The position numbers and the translations under genes are program-made. Below the pieces are notes generated by a model. The model searched no databases. It was given only the letters and a program-made list of their open reading frames with translations, and was not told where the DNA came from. DNA of 31,148 bases, taken from positions 1-31,148 of the IMG/VR virus record IMGVR_UViG_3300032323_000920; one strand, written 5' to 3'. This document shows positions 29,257 to 31,148 of this stretch, in pieces. Each line of letters starts with the position of its first letter. The stretch's first letter is position 1. This DNA comes from a virus.

Positions 29257-29517
29257 TTACGATACAGCACTAATTCTCTCAACAAGTGTTGCCATGTCGA
29301 TTTTGACAAGGTACATCAGCTCACCACAAACCACACAGCTAATGGGTTTCTTTTTTGTGCTGCGTAAATCCGGCATTATTGCATCAATTTTGTAAAAACA
29401 AACCGGGAATGTTTCTGCTTCGTATAGGTCATCGTTTGGTTCGATGCCCATATTTTCAAGCATGGTGCTGTGGTCATCGGATGCCACAACTTCAAGACAC
29501 AATGCTATCTTAAACAT
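29257..29517 (-). CDS. Small CxxC protein of unknown function
   Basis: The 86-aa protein has an acidic N-terminal half and ISCVVCGELMYL (residues 59-70), with a CxxC pair that may bind metal. No family is recognised. It overlaps the end of the metallophosphoesterase gene by eight bases, so both are read from the same motif-driven transcript. Its end meets the plus-strand lysis gene at a shared hairpin. Confidence 0.65.
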   Translation of the reverse strand: MFKIALCLEVVASDDHSTMLENMGIEPNDDLYEAETFPVCFYKIDAIMPDLRSTKKKPISCVVCGELMYLVKIDMATLVERISAVS

Positions 29518-30376
29518 ACATTTTTTGGCAAAAGGAAAACTCAGGTATCACTTTGGTATCTGCAAATGATGTGCTAAGTGTCAACCACATCGCTCCCAGT
29601 GGTTTGGGTGGCCTGCCCCTTTCAATGTGGAAGCCTGCAAAGCCATCTTCATATTCTTCCTTGTAGCTTGATGTGCGGATTTGGTGAACATCCCGGATTT
29701 TGATTTTCTTTTGGTGGCTGTCGTAAACTTCCACCGGGTTGATGTGGTGATACAATTCGTGAACGTGGCCTTGCCATATACAATCGTAGCCTTCCATGAA
29801 GCTCATCATGCGCTGGTCTTGAATTACTCCTTTGGTAACAATACCACCACCACCAAATCCATGATAATATCGGAGTGTCCACTTCCTGCGATGGCTATCT
29901 GCGCTTAATTGGAATTTGAAATCAACCACCCCACCATAACCGCCAGCGTGAATTTCGGCCCCGTGCGTTGTGTTGAATAGGTCAACAAATCTTTGTATAG
30001 GGTCAGTTTCCAAAGCCTTCAAAATAGCGGTTTCGTGGTTTCCATAACCAACAACGAGAATGTGGTCTTTGTACGGGCCAAACCAATTAACCGCATCTTG
30101 AATAACCGCATCAATGTAGTTGGCCTTATTATGCTCCGGCAGGATGTCTTTCTTGCTTCGCCTTGGGTCATACTTGCCCTGCATCATACAAAAGGTGTCA
30201 CCATTCAGGATGATTTTTGCATCACGCTTTACGGCTTCGTCAAGGTGGTTTTTCAGCAGCACTCGGTCGCACTTGGGGTTATCCCAGTGTAAGTCCGAAA
30301 GCAGCAGTAATTTGATTTCTTTTTCGCAATATACAGCATGCACGTTGCGAGATACACGGGTTATTTGTTTGGGCAT
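29510..30376 (-). CDS. Calcineurin-like metallophosphoesterase
   Basis: From the ATG at 30376 the protein is 288 aa. All metal-site blocks are present: LLSDLHWD (D28, H30), NGDTF (59-63), YGNHET (111-116), YYHGFG (H172) and QGHVHE (202-207). Phage enzymes of this fold include nucleases and phosphatases of nucleotides, RNA or DNA ends; the substrate cannot be deduced. A longer frame from a TTG at 30394 exists, but that TTG is the start of the late motif, so the ATG is preferred. It is read against the lysis genes and probably late, given its motif. Confidence 0.85.
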   Translation of the reverse strand: MPKQITRVSRNVHAVYCEKEIKLLLLSDLHWDNPKCDRVLLKNHLDEAVKRDAKIILNGDTFCMMQGKYDPRRSKKDILPEHNKANYIDAVIQDAVNWFGPYKDHILVVGYGNHETAILKALETDPIQRFVDLFNTTHGAEIHAGGYGGVVDFKFQLSADSHRRKWTLRYYHGFGGGGIVTKGVIQDQRMMSFMEGYDCIWQGHVHELYHHINPVEVYDSHQKKIKIRDVHQIRTSSYKEEYEDGFAGFHIERGRPPKPLGAMWLTLSTSFADTKVIPEFSFCQKMYV

Positions 30377-30383
30377 CTTATTT

Positions 30384-30394
30384 GAATAGTACAA
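30384..30394 (-). promoter_or_regulatory. Phage-specific promoter-like motif, copy 3 (minus strand)
   Basis: TTGTACTATTC on the minus strand, then AAATAAG and the ATG at 30376. It directly follows the terminator of the early region, sharing the end of its T-tract, which argues for a fresh transcription start here. Confidence 0.7.
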
Positions 30395-30417
30395 AAAAAG
30401 GGGATGAAATCATCCCC
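30393..30417 (-). terminator. Intrinsic terminator of the leftward early genes
   Basis: On the minus strand GGGGATGA (30417-30410) pairs with TCATCCCC (30407-30400), followed by T7 (30399-30393). The early transcript that crosses the genome join ends here, and the metallophosphoesterase unit begins beyond it. Confidence 0.85.
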
Positions 30418-30511
30418 TATTTGAAAAATGTGTCAAAAAGTCAATCAAAGCCAATAGACACGGCAATAAATAAAGTGCAACACCTATGATATTTAAGGCA
30501 TCGGATAACAA
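30410..30511 (-). CDS. Possible 33-aa membrane microprotein
   Basis: A frame from TTG at 30511 to TGA at 30410 encodes LSDALNIIGVALYLLPCLLA and a short basic end, a clear single membrane helix. Its stop lies in the terminator stem. The non-ATG start and lack of a ribosome-binding site keep this uncertain. Confidence 0.3.
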   Translation of the reverse strand: MLSDALNIIGVALYLLPCLLALIDFLTHFSNRG

Positions 30512-30585
30512 AGTGCAATCACATTATGCTGTGGTTTTAACATTATTCCAACAAGATAAGGTTGTTTTTTATCAGTAATCCCCAT
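30493..30585 (-). CDS. Possible 30-aa microprotein
   Basis: An ATG at 30585 opens a 30-aa frame (MGITDKKQPYLVGIMLKPQH...) that ends at 30493 and overlaps the membrane-helix frame. With it, the roughly 180 bases between the 60-aa gene and the terminator would be largely coding. There is no coupling overlap with the upstream gene, so support is weak. Confidence 0.3.
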   Translation of the reverse strand: MGITDKKQPYLVGIMLKPQHNVIALCYPMP

Positions 30586-30595
30586 TATATTGTGA

Positions 30596-30778
30596 TTATC
30601 CGGTTAAGGCAACCCCATTAAGTTCATCCTGCCATATACGGATGCGGAACCAATCATCAACGCTGGGCATATCGTCTGCCATTTCCGCATAGTTGTATGG
30701 CTGTGCTTCGATAACTTCCGGCTCAACGGGTTGCTGCCAGTTCTCAACCGATTTTGGGGTTTCACGTTTAGTCAGCAT
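30596..30778 (-). CDS. Small acidic protein of unknown function
   Basis: The 60-aa acidic protein (MLTKRETPKSVENWQQPVEP...) is Pro/Glu-rich at first and ends DWFRIRIWQDELNGVALTG. No family is recognised. Its start overlaps the end of the junction-spanning gene by 11 bases. It is the last well-supported gene of the early recombination unit before the terminator. Confidence 0.65.
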   Translation of the reverse strand: MLTKRETPKSVENWQQPVEPEVIEAQPYNYAEMADDMPSVDDWFRIRIWQDELNGVALTG

Positions 30779-31148
30779 GGCTAATCTCCTTCAATGCAAT
30801 GGTTTCACTTCCTGCAATGTACTCGGCAGGCTTTACAATCTCACCGCCCTCAGTTACTGGCATGATATTTTTCTGCTCGCTTTGGTACGACCATTTTGCA
30901 AGGTGTTCAACGTGCAGCATTTTTTGTTTGAGTGCTGCCCATTCGTCTAAGTGGTCAAATTTCCACCGCCCTGCCCCGGCCCGGCATTGAATTTCAAAGC
31001 CCAAGTGCTGAAAGGTTTTTCCATGCTTTTGCGCTTCGGATATTGCCTGCTGCTGTATTTGTTCTTTGGCTGCTTTTATTTGCTTCTCAAGTCGTGCAAG
31101 GTGGCAGAACGCATCCAAAGCGGATGCGTTGCCTTCCTCAACATCAAA
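30768..31148 (-). CDS. Junction-spanning small phage protein, C-terminal part
   Basis: This is the continuation of the gene that starts at 147. In the circular genome it is one 134-aa frame; here it is open to the right end of the contig and stops at 30768. The visible part contains the end of the N-terminal coiled coil, a Cys/Gly-containing middle (GFEIQCRAGAGRWKFDHL) and MPVTEGGEIVKPAEYIAGSE near the C-terminus, a layout shared by small early proteins of Bacteroidota phages. An internal TTG at 31118 would be a false start created by the contig end. Function unknown. Confidence 0.85.
   Translation of the reverse strand, partial: FDVEEGNASALDAFCHLARLEKQIKAAKEQIQQQAISEAQKHGKTFQHLGFEIQCRAGAGRWKFDHLDEWAALKQKMLHVEHLAKWSYQSEQKNIMPVTEGGEIVKPAEYIAGSETIALKEISHAD
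31026..31148. repeat. Terminal direct repeat, right copy (circular join)
   Basis: Identical to bases 1-123. See the left copy. Bases 1-123 and 31026-31148 should be counted once. Confidence 0.95.

Noticed and set aside
30377-30394. TTG start adding six residues to the metallophosphoesterase
   Set aside because: The TTG and the next codons are the conserved promoter-like motif.
1-31148. 123-base terminal repeat as a packaged direct terminal repeat
   Set aside because: It is short, exact and lies within one continuous gene; an assembly overlap of a circular or permuted genome explains it more simply.

Overview
The window is a complete tailed-phage genome, probably of a siphovirus infecting a member of the Bacteroidota. 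The first 123 bases recur exactly as the last 123 (1-123 = 31026-31148), so the contig closes into a circle of 31,025 bp, and one gene runs across the join. The host assignment rests on five promoters of the Bacteroidota type (TTG or TTTG at -33, 19-20 bases, TAnnTTTG at -7), on the near absence of Shine-Dalgarno sequences, and on protein types typical of Bacteroidota phages (DUF6291, DUF6712, XkdF-type protease, the capsid protein type). The length of the tape-measure protein (715 aa) suggests a tail of roughly 100 nm. I see no sheath gene, integrase or repressor.

Left arm, minus strand (6185 down to 1, then across the join to 30596): early and replication genes. In transcription order they are a Cys-rich protein, an RMF/CrpP-like protein, a 74-aa protein behind a structured leader RNA, a DUF6291 protein, a primase-helicase, a stand-alone DnaA domain IV protein, a PD-(D/E)XK-like nuclease, a small protein, an SSB-like protein, an Nmad1/DUF1599-like protein, several small proteins, a Rad52-type annealing protein and two to four small proteins. 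An intrinsic terminator at 30393-30417 ends this unit. The AT-rich divergent gap at 6186-6328 holds a perfect DnaA box and is the best origin candidate.

Right arm, plus strand (6329-29205): HNH nuclease, sigma-like regulator, small membrane proteins, a cassette of two glycosyltransferases and a methyltransferase interleaved with a ParB-like protein and a small-terminase-like protein, then TerL. After TerL come tail-assembly genes, with a possible -1 frameshift at a T9 run, a tRNA-like RNA, tail proteins and the tape measure. The head genes follow: protease, scaffold, capsid, tube protein, portal and connectors. The arm ends with a fibre-like protein, small membrane (holin-like) proteins, a spanin-like protein and an endolysin-like protein with an L,D-transpeptidase motif. 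The tail module before the head module is the reverse of the usual siphovirus order. Two minus-strand genes (29257-30376), including a metallophosphoesterase, sit between the lysis genes and the early-region terminator.

The most novel signals are regulatory. A motif, TTGTACTATTC, lies 5-7 bases before the start codon of three genes, one of them on the opposite strand, with weaker copies before three more genes. It resembles a -7 box without a -33 element and may be a phage-specific late promoter read with the help of the sigma-like protein. A 66-nt nested hairpin followed by U8 abuts the start codon of a replication-operon gene, and a 114-nt tRNA-like cloverleaf fills an otherwise unexplained gap. 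Host-type promoters mostly sit four bases before an ATG, implying leaderless or nearly leaderless mRNAs.
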